A DNA stretch of 64,000 nt from JACVRN01 sp035276685 (lineage in GTDB: Bacteria; Acidobacteriota; Blastocatellia; Pyrinomonadales; Pyrinomonadaceae), in the NCBI GenBank assembly GCA_035276685.1, contig DATELK010000065.1:16719-80718 (forward strand), given 5' to 3'. Within the stretch, counting starts at the first letter, position 1; every line of letters begins with the position of its first letter. Positions 20,277 to 29,705 of this stretch are shown piece after piece. Below the pieces are notes generated by a model. That model saw only the letters and a list, made by a program, of their open reading frames with translations, was not told the DNA's origin and ran no database searches. A program made the position numbers and the translations under genes.

Positions 20277-21449
20277 TCAGGATACTACCTGCTCTTCTTC
20301 TTCCACGCTCTGGGCGGCTTTCGTTTCCCGCCCGGCGCTTCTGCCGGACGCGCGCCAGCCCTGACCGCCCAGAATCTTTACGTCCACGAGCCCCGCGCGC
20401 TCGAACCACTCGGCCACCTCCGCGCTTGAGTAGCGGTTCTCAATCGGCGCGGAGAAGCGGTCGAACTGGTCTGTGTGCAGCACGCGGAAAGAGTACTTGC
20501 GATAATGGCCCAGCGGCACGCGGTCTGCCAGCCCGCTCGTACTACTGAAGCGCCCGAGCACTCGTGCAGGCGTGACGAAAGCCACTTCAAACCCGGCTGC
20601 TATCAACCAGGAGACTTTCTTCAAAAGATTATGGGGCATGCGAGTGGTGACGCGCCGCGCGGCTGTCACGACGCCGAGCAGCGCCCGACGCCACGCCGCC
20701 TCGCCCTCAAGATTCCAGTAAAGATAGATGTTCATGAACCCGCCCTTGCGTAGAAGCTTGAGCAGCGAGCGGAAGCCCTTCTCAGGCTCCGGCAGGTGAT
20801 GAAGCACGCCCAGGCTGTAGATGAAGTCGAAGGTGCCGGGCCGAAACGGCGGGCGATAGATGTCCGCCTGAACGAAGTGGGCGTTCGTGTGCGCGCGGTT
20901 GTTGCGCGCGGCGACCTCTATGGCCTGACTCAAGTCCATCGCAATGACTTCGCGCGCGGTCTTCGACACGTAGTAGGTGTGGCGTCCCGTGCCGCATCCC
21001 GCGTCCAGCACTCGCTTGCCACGGAAGTCAGCGGGCGAAAAGCGCTCGAAGTACCAGAGAAAGTTCTTCTCGTAATCCTCGGGCAGTATCTCTGAGAAAG
21101 CCTGCCACTCGTAGCCGAAGCTGCGCGCCGTCTCTTTCTGCTTCGTAAGAGCCTTGTCCGTCTCGCCAGCATTCTTTGAAAGGACTTCCTGCGGCAACGC
21201 GTCTTCCGGCAAATGTTTCCCGTGCTCGCTATAAAATTCCGGGTGCATCTCCCACAGCATCGACTGAAGGTCTGCGGGCAGAAGGCGCGGGATGCCTCCT
21301 ATGATTGGATAAGAGGCTCCGCACGCGCACCTTAAGAGGCCGCTTTCGGTCTCGTCTGCGGACGACACACTTTGCGCGTCGAAGCTCTCAAGCGAGAGCG
21401 CACCCGCACACACGGGGCAAACAATCAGCTCTAACAGGTTCTTCCTCAT
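20277..21449 (-). CDS. Class I SAM methyltransferase with N-terminal zinc ribbon
   Basis: The 390-residue protein starts with a Trm112-like four-Cys ribbon (CPVCAGAL ... CACGASYP, then GGIPRLLP). A class I methyltransferase core follows (VLDAGCGTGRHTYYV; acidic loop AMDLS; YSLGVLHHLPEP). The substrate is not evident; in this setting a glycan or sugar-lipid O-methyl group is plausible. The same ribbon-plus-methyltransferase layout recurs in the protein at 46020-47051, suggesting paralogues with different targets. Confidence 0.82.
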   Translation of the reverse strand: MRKNLLELIVCPVCAGALSLESFDAQSVSSADETESGLLRCACGASYPIIGGIPRLLPADLQSMLWEMHPEFYSEHGKHLPEDALPQEVLSKNAGETDKALTKQKETARSFGYEWQAFSEILPEDYEKNFLWYFERFSPADFRGKRVLDAGCGTGRHTYYVSKTAREVIAMDLSQAIEVAARNNRAHTNAHFVQADIYRPPFRPGTFDFIYSLGVLHHLPEPEKGFRSLLKLLRKGGFMNIYLYWNLEGEAAWRRALLGVVTAARRVTTRMPHNLLKKVSWLIAAGFEVAFVTPARVLGRFSSTSGLADRVPLGHYRKYSFRVLHTDQFDRFSAPIENRYSSAEVAEWFERAGLVDVKILGGQGWRASGRSAGRETKAAQSVEEEEQVVS

Positions 21450-21469
21450 CTCTAATTACAGCAGCTTTC

Positions 21470-22996
21470 CTAAACCTTCTCGGCGACCGCACGGCTGGCG
21501 GCTGTGCTGTGGCTGTGCCCTCGATGACGGCGACGGCGTCTGTGGCGGCGCTTAGTTTGTCCTCCACCCTCTTCCACGTTGCCGTTCACGGTGGCGAGCG
21601 CGCAGAGCGTCAGGAAGAGAAGACCGTTGGCCGTCGTGTGCAGCGTGAAATCGAAGAAGCTGTGAACCAGCACGCCGAAGCAGCCTACCAATGCTCCCGT
21701 CGCCACGCCTCTTCTAAACGGGTCTTCCGTCTCGCGCCGCGCGAAGCCTTTGCGAAACAGCAGGCCGACGAACGCGAGCGCTAATATAGCGCCGACAATG
21801 CCTGCGTCCGAGAGCACCTGTAGGTAATCGTTGTGCGCCTGCTCAAGACGGAACATGCCGTTGCGAGTATCGTAGAGCGTGTAGGCCACGCCGAACGAGC
21901 CGAGCCCCGTTCCTATCAACGGATGGTCGCGTATTACCTGAAGCGCGCCGCGCCAGAAATGCGCGCGTCCCGTCGTAGGGTCTTGAGCATTCACAGTCCC
22001 TATAAAACGGCTCAGGACATCTTCGCCGCCGAAGAAGACCACGGCCGAGAAAATCACAGAGAGCAGGACGAGAGCCAGCCCCGCTCTAATCATCAAAGAG
22101 CGCGCACGCCCGCGCTTTCTCTCAGACTGCTCCTCGTCGCGTCCTAGGCTCAGGCCCGTGATGCTGAAGAGAAAGATGGTCTCGGCGAAGAGGCTTATGA
22201 TGCCGCCGCGCGAGTTGGTCATGACGAGCGCAATCGCCATCATCACGGCCGCGAAGATACAGAGAAGGCGCTTCTCGCTCTCAACCGCGCCCGCGAGCAG
22301 CAAGCCCGCAGTCAACCCCAGCGCCATCTCCATGTAGGCCGCGAAGTGATGCCGGTTAATGAACGGCCCGAAAGCGGTGCTCTGGCCCAGTTCCTTTATC
22401 CCGTAGATTCTGGTGGGCGAGACGAAGGACTGCGTGAGTCCGAAGATGGCGAGCGCGAAGCTGAAGATGACGATGGTGTAGGTGACTACGCGCAGGCGGC
22501 GCGGGCTGTCTATGAAGACGAGCGCCGCCGCGAAATAGACCAGTAGCGCCACGAGCTGAACCAGTATGAGGCGCGTTGAGTACGGGTCGAGCGAGAGAGT
22601 GCGCGCAGCCGCTACACCACTCGCGGCCTCAAGCGGAGCGCTACCGATTGGCAGAAGCTGTATCAGTCCCAGCAGGCAGATTCCCAGAAGCGGCAGTTGC
22701 AGCGAGTTGCGGCTCAGGCGTAAGGTGCGGCTGCGCCATGCGTCCACGGCCCAGAAGATGATGACGAGAGCGGCGCTCGACTGAAAGAGGGCGAGCGCCC
22801 AGTAATGCACCGTGCCGTAGGCGAGGGTCGAGAGCACCAGCGCCATGCAAAGTATCAGTATGATGAAGCGGCTGGCTACCGTGTGAACGAGACGGCTCGG
22901 AGGCGCTCCCTCTTGAAGAGAGCCGCCGTCGCTAACGCGCGCCTGCGCCCCTTGCGCCAGCTTCTCTGCCTGTGAGTTGGAGATTGAAGTCGTCAT
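21470..22996 (-). CDS. O-antigen ligase/polymerase family membrane protein (2)
   Basis: The protein has about 508 residues from ATG 22996 (a GTG at 23041 adds 15). It has about 12 membrane segments and the Wzy_C/WaaL region GRAHFWRGALQVIRDHPLIG followed by GLGSFG and QAHNDYLQVLSDAG. It is a periplasmic-face polymerase or ligase for the lipid-linked glycan. Its 5' end overlaps the TPR gene by about 65 bases, so the two are co-translated in different frames. The C-terminal tail is strikingly basic and His-rich (KRRHRRRRRHRGHSHS), unlike typical family members. Confidence 0.85.
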   Translation of the reverse strand: MTTSISNSQAEKLAQGAQARVSDGGSLQEGAPPSRLVHTVASRFIILILCMALVLSTLAYGTVHYWALALFQSSAALVIIFWAVDAWRSRTLRLSRNSLQLPLLGICLLGLIQLLPIGSAPLEAASGVAAARTLSLDPYSTRLILVQLVALLVYFAAALVFIDSPRRLRVVTYTIVIFSFALAIFGLTQSFVSPTRIYGIKELGQSTAFGPFINRHHFAAYMEMALGLTAGLLLAGAVESEKRLLCIFAAVMMAIALVMTNSRGGIISLFAETIFLFSITGLSLGRDEEQSERKRGRARSLMIRAGLALVLLSVIFSAVVFFGGEDVLSRFIGTVNAQDPTTGRAHFWRGALQVIRDHPLIGTGLGSFGVAYTLYDTRNGMFRLEQAHNDYLQVLSDAGIVGAILALAFVGLLFRKGFARRETEDPFRRGVATGALVGCFGVLVHSFFDFTLHTTANGLLFLTLCALATVNGNVEEGGGQTKRRHRRRRRHRGHSHSTAASRAVAEKV

Positions 22997-24269
22997 ACCA
23001 AACAGTGCCGAAGATGGGGCACACGCCGCCCTCTGCGGCACACGTCGCGCGGCCGATGCTTAAGATTATCCCGTCCACATCGGCCGGAACCTTGAAGTCC
23101 ATAGAGATTTTCTGCCAGTCGCTGTCGCCCGCCGTCGCCTGCGCGGATTCCGCAAGCCTTGCCTTGTCCACGGCGCTCAGAATCCTGACGACCGGCGTGG
23201 CGGCGCTCTTCAAACCGCTCGTGCGAACATAAAAGGTCAGATGATAATTAGCGCTCGGCTCGACCGCTATCAACTGCGAGATGTTAAGCTCGAAGGGGTC
23301 GGGCGCGTTTAAGTTGACTCTGAGGCTCATCTCGCCCGCTTGCGCTTTGCCGGGGTCAAGGGAGGCGCGGGCCTGCGCCGTGCTCGGCACGTTCCACGTG
23401 AAGAGGTCTGTGGCGTCCTGCTTGACGCCTCCCTCAAAGCTTCCGTTAGAGACCTTCCCGACCTCAAGGCCCGCCTGCTCCTGAGAGATGTCACGCAAGC
23501 TTTCGAGCGCCATGCGGTAACGCTTCTCCGCGACCAGCGTATCCGTCAGGAGCTTGCCCGTCGTCTCGAACTCCTTCTTCTGCTCGCGGCTAAAGCCCGA
23601 CCAGATTTGTATCGCCTCGTTCAGCTGCTTGCGGCCCAGCAGGTACGCGACCAGTTCTGAGCGCACCGAGGGCGAGTCTCCGAGCGCGCGGCTCATCGTC
23701 CCAACGTCCCCGCCATAAATCATCCAGGCGTAATCAAAGACCGCGCCGCGCTTCGTGGGGTCTTCTTCCGCCACGCGGCGCAGCTCCGTCATAGCCTCGT
23801 CGAAGCGGCCTCGCCTCAGCAGAAAGTTTCCCAGATGCCAGCGCGGCCATGAGTAATAGGGCGCAAGCTCTACGGCGCGGCGCAGAGCGCGCTCGCTCCC
23901 GGCAAAGTTTCCCGCCTGCTCCTCTGCCCTTCCCAAATCCGTCCAGAGACGAAAGTCCCTAGGCGAAAGACTCACGGCCCTTTTGTACTCGCCGATTGCC
24001 GCTTGCAGGTCGTTTGCCCCGACGCCTCTTTGCAGCACTGTGCCGAGCGCCCAGCGAGCCAGCGGGTCGTCGGGCGAAAGGCGCGCGGCAGTCTGCGCCG
24101 CGCTGAGAGAGTTCTCGGGCAGGTATGGCGCGGCCAGCGCTATCTCGCTTCCGCCGTACCAACGGAACGCGAGCCACGAGCAGAGGAGCGCCGCGAGCGC
24201 TACGACTATGAGCAGAGCGCGCGCTAGCGTGCTGCCCGCGTCTATGAGCTTTAACTGGTCGGAAGCCAC
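22932..24269 (-). CDS. TPR protein with signal anchor and C-terminal beta-sandwich domain
   Basis: The protein has 445 residues from a GTG at 24269. A signal-anchor helix (LARALLIVVALAALLCSWLAF) is followed by several TPR units (about 70-220: AIGEYKRAVSLSPRDFRLW, then ALRRAVELAPYY). A C-terminal domain (about 270-430: NGSFEGGVKQD ... WYDDFNL) has the look of a carbohydrate-binding jelly-roll. It is probably periplasmic and membrane-tethered, and it overlaps the O-antigen polymerase gene, so it is likely a scaffold or partner for that polymerase. A similar pairing of TPR proteins with polymerases is known in other polysaccharide systems. Confidence 0.75.
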   Translation of the reverse strand: MASDQLKLIDAGSTLARALLIVVALAALLCSWLAFRWYGGSEIALAAPYLPENSLSAAQTAARLSPDDPLARWALGTVLQRGVGANDLQAAIGEYKRAVSLSPRDFRLWTDLGRAEEQAGNFAGSERALRRAVELAPYYSWPRWHLGNFLLRRGRFDEAMTELRRVAEEDPTKRGAVFDYAWMIYGGDVGTMSRALGDSPSVRSELVAYLLGRKQLNEAIQIWSGFSREQKKEFETTGKLLTDTLVAEKRYRMALESLRDISQEQAGLEVGKVSNGSFEGGVKQDATDLFTWNVPSTAQARASLDPGKAQAGEMSLRVNLNAPDPFELNISQLIAVEPSANYHLTFYVRTSGLKSAATPVVRILSAVDKARLAESAQATAGDSDWQKISMDFKVPADVDGIILSIGRATCAAEGGVCPIFGTVWYDDFNLQLTGREAGARGAGAR

Positions 24270-24322
24270 AATAGGAATCAGAGAAAATCTTAAAACGGGA
24301 ATCTAAAAAATCTCGCGCGCTC

Positions 24323-26122
24323 TTAGTCTTCGTCCACCTGCTCTATCTTAATCAGCATGCGCTTGAGCGAGACGTTCACCTCTCGGCAGTCGTCCAGAAT
24401 CTCGCGCACGCGCTCCTTTGAAATCTTTGAGCTTGAGATGAGTATCTCGTCAATGCGCTGGTCGCTGCAAATGCTCTGCAAAGAGCCGTTGCCGCCATAC
24501 ACCTTCAGCCCGTGTATGACCTTTCCCTTCTTGTTCGGGTCGTCGTCAATGAAGCCCACGGGCGCGTACTTCAAGTCGCGGTTATTGCGAAGCTCTCTCA
24601 GTAGAAGCTCGCCCCCATCGCCCGCGCCGTAAATCAGTATCCGTGCGCCTTCAAGCGACTGCGGCTGCGGCAGCACCTGCCGGAACAGTCGGAACGCCAT
24701 GCGGCTCCCGGCCACCATCATCAGCAGTATTATCGCGTCAACTATGAAGACCGTGCGCGACACGCCCTCGAACCTGAAGGCGAAGAGCACGGCCAGCAGG
24801 CTCGCGACGGAGCTTATCACCACGGCCTTTGCGAAGACCACGAGGTCGTCAACGCTCGTGTATCGCCAGATGCCTCTGTAGACGCCCATCACCAGAAACG
24901 TAGCCATCTTGACGAACAGTATGACGGGCAGCGTGCGGAAGAAGATGGTGCGCGCGGTGCTTTCCGACATGGGCCCGAAGCGCAGGACGTATGCCAGATA
25001 ATAAGAGAGGATGATAAGCACAAGGTCCAGCATCACCTCGAAGATCCTGCGCTTGTAGGAGAGGTCAACCAGAAAGGCGGAGAGCGGTTTCTCGCGCGCC
25101 GCCTGAGCATCCTTCTCGTCGTAAACCTTCACGCCCGAGAGATAAACGCCGAGCAGAGTCAGCACCACCGTGAAGCCCGAGACGGCGGCTATGCTCATGT
25201 CCGGCTCCATCTGCCTGACCAGCAGCGCCAGAAGTCCGGAGAGAGCGGCGAAGCCGTAGAGCATCAGCACCGCGCGGCGCTCGGACATCCCCAGCGCCAC
25301 GAGCCTATGCGAAGTGTGGTCGCGCCCGCCTTGCCTGACGGCACGGCCCGACAATTTGCGCACGACCGTCACGAGCGTAGTGTCGAAGATAGGGATAAAC
25401 AGGATAAGAATCGGCACGGCCAGCACGGGCAGAAACGAGCGCGAGCGCCCGCCCGAGACACTCATCAAAGCCGTGCTCGCGATAAAGAAGCCTATGAACA
25501 TGGAGCCGCAGTCGCCCATGAAAATCGAGGCCGGGTTCGAGTTGTAGGCCAGGAAGCCTACGAGCGCGGCGGCGAAGACGGCCAGCATGGAGGCTTCCAC
25601 GAACTGGCCGTTGGCGATGAAGCTCAGGGCCAGAAAGATTGAGGCGATGGCCGCGATGCCCGCCGCCAGCCCGTCCATGTTGTCCAGCAGGTTGATGGCG
25701 TTGGTGATGCCTATCAGCCAGAAGATGGTGATGGCTATGTTGACGGTGTGCGAGCTTGTCCACGGCAGGCTCAGGCCGTAATAGATGATGAAGGCCGCGC
25801 CCATCACCTGCCCTATCAGCTTCTGGTAGGGCTTGGCGTGAAAGATGTCGTCGGCCAGTCCCATCAGAAAGAGAAAGGTGCTTGAGCCTATGACGACCCA
25901 GCCGTAGGGCGTGTGCTCTATGAAGAGTAGATAAGGGATGACGACCGAAAGCCAGATGCCTGTGCCGCCGAGCATGGCCGTGGGCTTCTTGTGCCAGCGG
26001 TCAATCTTGGGCTTGGCGACCATGCCTACGCGGCGCGCGACGAGGCGCACCAATGGCGTCAGGATGAGCGAAAGAGCAAAAGCGAGCGCTATGGCAGTAA
26101 TCTGTAGCGTATCGAAAGGCAT
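24323..26122 (-). CDS. WecA-type sugar-phosphate transferase fused to CapD/FlaA1-like N-terminal half
   Basis: The protein has 599 residues. The first ~340 form a polytopic MraY/WecA-family polyprenyl-phosphate sugar-1-phosphate transferase (LVARRVGMVAKPKIDRWH; INLLDNMDGLAAG; FMGDCGSMFIGF; GGRDHTSHRLVALG). This would start the glycan on undecaprenyl phosphate. After a linker come four more membrane helices and a Rossmann domain (ILIYGAGDGGELLLREL ... PVGFIDDDPNKKGK) like the N-terminal part of CapD/PglF-type dehydratases. The catalytic SDR part is missing. The fused part may regulate priming or recruit partners. The ATG at 26122 is preferred over 26185 on family length. Confidence 0.88.
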   Translation of the reverse strand: MPFDTLQITAIALAFALSLILTPLVRLVARRVGMVAKPKIDRWHKKPTAMLGGTGIWLSVVIPYLLFIEHTPYGWVVIGSSTFLFLMGLADDIFHAKPYQKLIGQVMGAAFIIYYGLSLPWTSSHTVNIAITIFWLIGITNAINLLDNMDGLAAGIAAIASIFLALSFIANGQFVEASMLAVFAAALVGFLAYNSNPASIFMGDCGSMFIGFFIASTALMSVSGGRSRSFLPVLAVPILILFIPIFDTTLVTVVRKLSGRAVRQGGRDHTSHRLVALGMSERRAVLMLYGFAALSGLLALLVRQMEPDMSIAAVSGFTVVLTLLGVYLSGVKVYDEKDAQAAREKPLSAFLVDLSYKRRIFEVMLDLVLIILSYYLAYVLRFGPMSESTARTIFFRTLPVILFVKMATFLVMGVYRGIWRYTSVDDLVVFAKAVVISSVASLLAVLFAFRFEGVSRTVFIVDAIILLMMVAGSRMAFRLFRQVLPQPQSLEGARILIYGAGDGGELLLRELRNNRDLKYAPVGFIDDDPNKKGKVIHGLKVYGGNGSLQSICSDQRIDEILISSSKISKERVREILDDCREVNVSLKRMLIKIEQVDED

Positions 26123-26192
26123 GGCTTGAAAGATTTCCGGCGAATCTGAAACCCTAGTAGATTGCGCGCGACAAATCAAGCGCACAGAAAGG

Positions 26193-26281
26193 AATTAACA
26201 GGGATAGACAGGATAGACAGGATAAAGAAGAAGCAAGCTCTTCTCTTTTTATCCTGTCTATCCTGTCTATCCCTGTTAATT
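26193..26281. repeat. Dispersed palindromic repeat B, copy 1
   Basis: This is a perfect 34-base inverted repeat (26193-26226 with 26248-26281) around a 21-base loop. The arms are built of degenerate 'gacaggata' steps. It lies 13 bases past the stop of the SDR gene at 26295 and before the WecA-fusion gene. Three further copies are at 39251, 44677 and 45979. It could act as a terminator or RNA stabiliser. Confidence 0.92.
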
Positions 26282-26294
26282 TCTCTTCCTCAAT

Positions 26295-27314
26295 CTAAGC
26301 TTGTGTGGCGGATTTCTGGCCGGTGTTGAAGATGCGCCCGCGCGGCTCGCCCTCCGCGTCGCTGTAATAGTTGATGACGGTCTGGAGGATGCCGTCCAGA
26401 GACATGCGCGGGCTGAAGCCCACGAGCGATTGAACCTTGGAGATGTCGGGAACCCTTCGAGGCATGTCCTCGAAGCCCTCTTCGTAAGCCTCGTCGTAAG
26501 GCACGTAGACAATCTCGGAGGATGAGCTGGTCAGAGCCTTGACGCGCTCGGCCAGCTCACCGATTGTCACCTCTTCGTTGGAGCCTATGTTGAATACCTG
26601 CCCGACCGCCTCGTCATGCTCCATCAGGCCAATCAGCGCCTCCACCACGTCGCCCACGTAGCCGAAGCAGCGCGACTGTTTGCCGTCGCCGTAAACCGTG
26701 ATGGGACGGCCCGCCATGGCCTGCTTGACGAAGGTCGGGATGACCATGCCGTACTGGCCCGTCTGTCTGGGGCCTACGGTGTTGAAGAGGCGCACCACTA
26801 CCGTCGGCAGCCGTTTCTCGCGCCAGTAGGCGAGGGCCAGAAACTCGTCAATCGCTTTGGAGCAGGCGTAAGACCAGCGCCCCTTCGTCGTCGCTCCCAT
26901 GACAAGCTGCCCGTCCTCTCGGAAAGGCACTTCCGTTGAGAGGCCGTAGACTTCCGAGGTGGAAGCTATGAGCACCTTCTTCTTCTTCTTGTTGGCGAGC
27001 GAGAGCATGACCTCCGTGCCATGCACGTTGGTCTCTATGGTTCTGACGGGGCTCTCAACTATGAGCTTGACTCCGACGGCTGCGGCCAGATGAAAAATCA
27101 CGTCGCACTGGTCTACAAGCTCGGCCATCACGGGCAGGTTGCTCACAGAATCAATCGTGTAGTGAAAGCGCGGCTGTTCCTTGAGGTGCGCGATGTTCAG
27201 GAAGCTTCCCGTGGAGAGGTCGTCGACGACGAAGACCTCGTCGCCGCGCTCAATGTAGGCGTCCGACAGATGAGAGCCTATGAAGCCCGCGCCGCCCGTA
27301 ATCAACACTCGCAT
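26295..27314 (-). CDS. NAD-dependent nucleotide-sugar epimerase/dehydratase (SDR)
   Basis: The 339-residue extended SDR has GGAGFIGSHL, a DDLSTG loop, STSEVYG, catalytic YACSK (YxxxK), RLFNTVGPRQTG and R-C-F-G-Y-V-G-D in the substrate part. It acts in the cytosol on an NDP-sugar, as a 4-epimerase, 4,6-dehydratase or decarboxylase. The sequence is closer to UDP-glucuronate-type than to GalE enzymes, but the exact reaction cannot be fixed. It sits after galE (31-base gap), probably in the same operon. Repeat B copy 1 follows its stop. Confidence 0.85.
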   Translation of the reverse strand: MRVLITGGAGFIGSHLSDAYIERGDEVFVVDDLSTGSFLNIAHLKEQPRFHYTIDSVSNLPVMAELVDQCDVIFHLAAAVGVKLIVESPVRTIETNVHGTEVMLSLANKKKKKVLIASTSEVYGLSTEVPFREDGQLVMGATTKGRWSYACSKAIDEFLALAYWREKRLPTVVVRLFNTVGPRQTGQYGMVIPTFVKQAMAGRPITVYGDGKQSRCFGYVGDVVEALIGLMEHDEAVGQVFNIGSNEEVTIGELAERVKALTSSSSEIVYVPYDEAYEEGFEDMPRRVPDISKVQSLVGFSPRMSLDGILQTVINYYSDAEGEPRGRIFNTGQKSATQA

Positions 27315-27345
27315 TCTACTTTTGTCTCCATTCTTAAAACGTCCC

Positions 27346-28359
27346 CTATGATTCCTGATAGCCTTCAGGGTGCGACTCGTGCCACTGCCACGCAGTCCCT
27401 ATTATCTCTTCGAGCGAAGGGTAGCGCGGCTTCCAGCCTAGGACTTCAAACGCTTTGCTGGCGTCCGCCACCAGATGCGAAGGGTCGCCTGCGCGTCTGG
27501 CCTCGAATCGAACCTCAATCTCTTTGCCCGTCACGCGCCGCGCCGCCTCAATCACTTCCAGCACAGAATAGCCCTGCCCGTTGCCCAGATTGAAGGCCGC
27601 GGACTCTCCGCCGCGCCCGAGGTAATCGAGCGCCGCAAGGTGCGCGCTCGCGAGGTCTGAGACGTGTATGTAATCGCGCACGCAGGTTCCGTCCGGCGTA
27701 GGATAGTCACGACCGAAGACGGAGATGTGCGAGCGCTTGCCCTGAGCCGCAAAGAGCACGAGCGGTATCAGGTGCGTCTCGGGCGTGTGGTCTTCGCCGC
27801 ACGCCTCTGTTGCCCCGGCGGCGTTGAAGTATCGAAGCGCGACGAACCTTAAGCCGTAAGCGCGGTCGTAATCCCTCATGATTCTTTCCATGAAGAGCTT
27901 TGACGCGCCGTACGGGTTCGTAGGGTTCTGCGGGTGCTCTTCATGTAGCGGCAAGCCCTGCGGCTCGCCGTAGGTCGCGCAGGTGGAAGAGAAGACTATC
28001 TGCCTGACGTTTGAATCGAGCAGCGCATCGAGCAGCCGTATCCCCTGCGCGACGTTGTTCTGATAATAGCGCGCGGGCTTCTCCACGGACTCGCCGACGT
28101 AGGCGAAGGCCGCAAAGTGTATGCAGGCTTTCACGTCATGCTCGCTAACAATCCGGCGCACAAGCTCCGACTCGCCAATGCTTCCATGATAAAAGGGGAC
28201 GCCTTCAAAGACCGCCTGCCTGTGGCCGTAGACAAGATTGTCTAGCACCACCACCTGCCTGCCCTCCGCGAGCAGCATCTCCACGGTGGCGCTGCCTATG
28301 TAGCCCGCGCCGCCCGTCACCAGCACCGTGCCCTTCTCCCGCCCGCTACTCTGACTCAA
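27346..28359 (-). CDS. galE: UDP-glucose 4-epimerase
   Basis: This 337-residue GalE interconverts UDP-glucose and UDP-galactose. It shows GGAGYIGS, LDNLVYGHR, FSSTCATYGEPQ, YGASK (YxxxK), LRYFNAAGA and GTCVRDYIHVSDLA, the full GalE set. The start is a TTG at 28359 preceded by AAGGGGAAG at good spacing; no ATG precedes the NAD motif. It lies 13 bases after a GT4 gene, in operon order GT39, GT4, galE, SDR. Confidence 0.93.
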   Translation of the reverse strand: MSQSSGREKGTVLVTGGAGYIGSATVEMLLAEGRQVVVLDNLVYGHRQAVFEGVPFYHGSIGESELVRRIVSEHDVKACIHFAAFAYVGESVEKPARYYQNNVAQGIRLLDALLDSNVRQIVFSSTCATYGEPQGLPLHEEHPQNPTNPYGASKLFMERIMRDYDRAYGLRFVALRYFNAAGATEACGEDHTPETHLIPLVLFAAQGKRSHISVFGRDYPTPDGTCVRDYIHVSDLASAHLAALDYLGRGGESAAFNLGNGQGYSVLEVIEAARRVTGKEIEVRFEARRAGDPSHLVADASKAFEVLGWKPRYPSLEEIIGTAWQWHESHPEGYQES

Positions 28360-28372
28360 AGAAGCTTCCCCT

Positions 28373-29695
28373 TCATCTTCCTCCGCCCAGACCCTGCAAG
28401 ACGGCCTTGTGCGTCTTCCCGCCCATCAGCATCTCCCGGTAGAGGCCCGACACGTCCTTCAACAGCCGCTCCTTCGAGTAGCTCGTTTCGACAAAGCTTG
28501 CCCCGCGCTCGCCCATCTCGCGGCGCAAAGTTTCGCTCTCAATCAAACAGGCCAGAGCTTCGGCGAAGGCTTCGGCGTTGCCGGGCTCTACCAGCACGCC
28601 GCGCTCACGCAGAGTGTAGCCTACAGGCGCGCTCCCGGCTAATGCGGAGCTATTCTCCTCGCCCAAGAGGTCTACGACACCGCCCACGCCCGTGGCGACG
28701 ACGGCGCGACCATTCGCCATCGCCTCAATCAGAGTAAGCGGCGTCCCTTCGTTCAAAGATGTCAGCGCCACTATGTCCAGCGCCGGGTAAAGCCTTTCGA
28801 GGTCGCTTCGCGTACCCATAAAAGTTACGTCCGTCTGAACCTGAAGCTCGCGCGCCTGAGCCTCAAGCCCCGCGCGCAGGTGCCCGTCGCCGATAATCAG
28901 GAAACGAACGCGCCTATCATTCTTTCCGTGCAGCTCCCTGTAGCGCGCGACCGCTTTGAGAAAGAGCGAGTGGTTCTTGACCTCCGTGAGCCTGCCGATT
29001 ATACCCACGGCCACGTCCTCGTCACCCAGGCCCAGCTCATCGCGCATCAGCTTACGTCGCGAGCGCCAGTCCGCGAAAGCCGAGGTGTCCAGCCCCAGAG
29101 GGATGACGGCAAACTGCTTTTCGCGACCTACATGAAACTCGCTGTGAATCTCCCTGTACTGCTGCGGGCTGATGGCGATGATGCGGTCTGTAGCCAGTAG
29201 GGCCAGCATCTTTTCTATCGCCAGAAAGAGGCGCGTCTTCAGGTGGCCGTAGTAGCTGTGGAAGATGTGGCCGTGATAGGTGTGAACGAAGAGGCACGAG
29301 CGCCTTCGGCCGAGAAGCGCGCCCGGCGTGAGCCAACTGTAGAGCAGCCCCGCGAGGCGTCCCACAGTCCCGGCCTTGGCCGTGTGCGTGTGAACAATGT
29401 CGGGCCGCCACTTCAGAAAAAGACGATAGAGCTTCCAGACGGTCACTATGTCTTTCGGAGAAATCTCGCGGCTCATCTGCGGGATAATTATCGGCGAGAC
29501 GCCGTGCTCTGCGGCGAAGTAGCTCATGTCGTCTTCGCCGGGCGGAACCCGGCCCGTCACGAGCAGCGTCTTCCAACCCTCACGCTCAAGCCCTTCGTTC
29601 AACCAGACGACGTGGCGCGCGGGCCCGCCGACGTTGAGACGGGCGATGATACGCACTACCTTCGGATAAAGCTCGCCTGAGCCGACTTCACTCAT
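28373..29695 (-). CDS. Family 4 glycosyltransferase
   Basis: This 440-residue GT-B retaining enzyme has an N-terminal acceptor domain (RLNVGGPARHVVWLNEGLE; VHTHTAKAGTVGRLA) and a C-terminal donor domain (GIIGRLTEVKNHSLFLKA; EGTPLTLIEAMANGRAVVAT with the EX7E-type acid pair). It is cytoplasmic or peripheral. It lies 10 bases after the GT39-like gene and 13 bases before galE. Donor and acceptor are unknown. Confidence 0.9.
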   Translation of the reverse strand: MSEVGSGELYPKVVRIIARLNVGGPARHVVWLNEGLEREGWKTLLVTGRVPPGEDDMSYFAAEHGVSPIIIPQMSREISPKDIVTVWKLYRLFLKWRPDIVHTHTAKAGTVGRLAGLLYSWLTPGALLGRRRSCLFVHTYHGHIFHSYYGHLKTRLFLAIEKMLALLATDRIIAISPQQYREIHSEFHVGREKQFAVIPLGLDTSAFADWRSRRKLMRDELGLGDEDVAVGIIGRLTEVKNHSLFLKAVARYRELHGKNDRRVRFLIIGDGHLRAGLEAQARELQVQTDVTFMGTRSDLERLYPALDIVALTSLNEGTPLTLIEAMANGRAVVATGVGGVVDLLGEENSSALAGSAPVGYTLRERGVLVEPGNAEAFAEALACLIESETLRREMGERGASFVETSYSKERLLKDVSGLYREMLMGGKTHKAVLQGLGGGR

Positions 29696-29705
29696 TTACT
29701 TCAGT

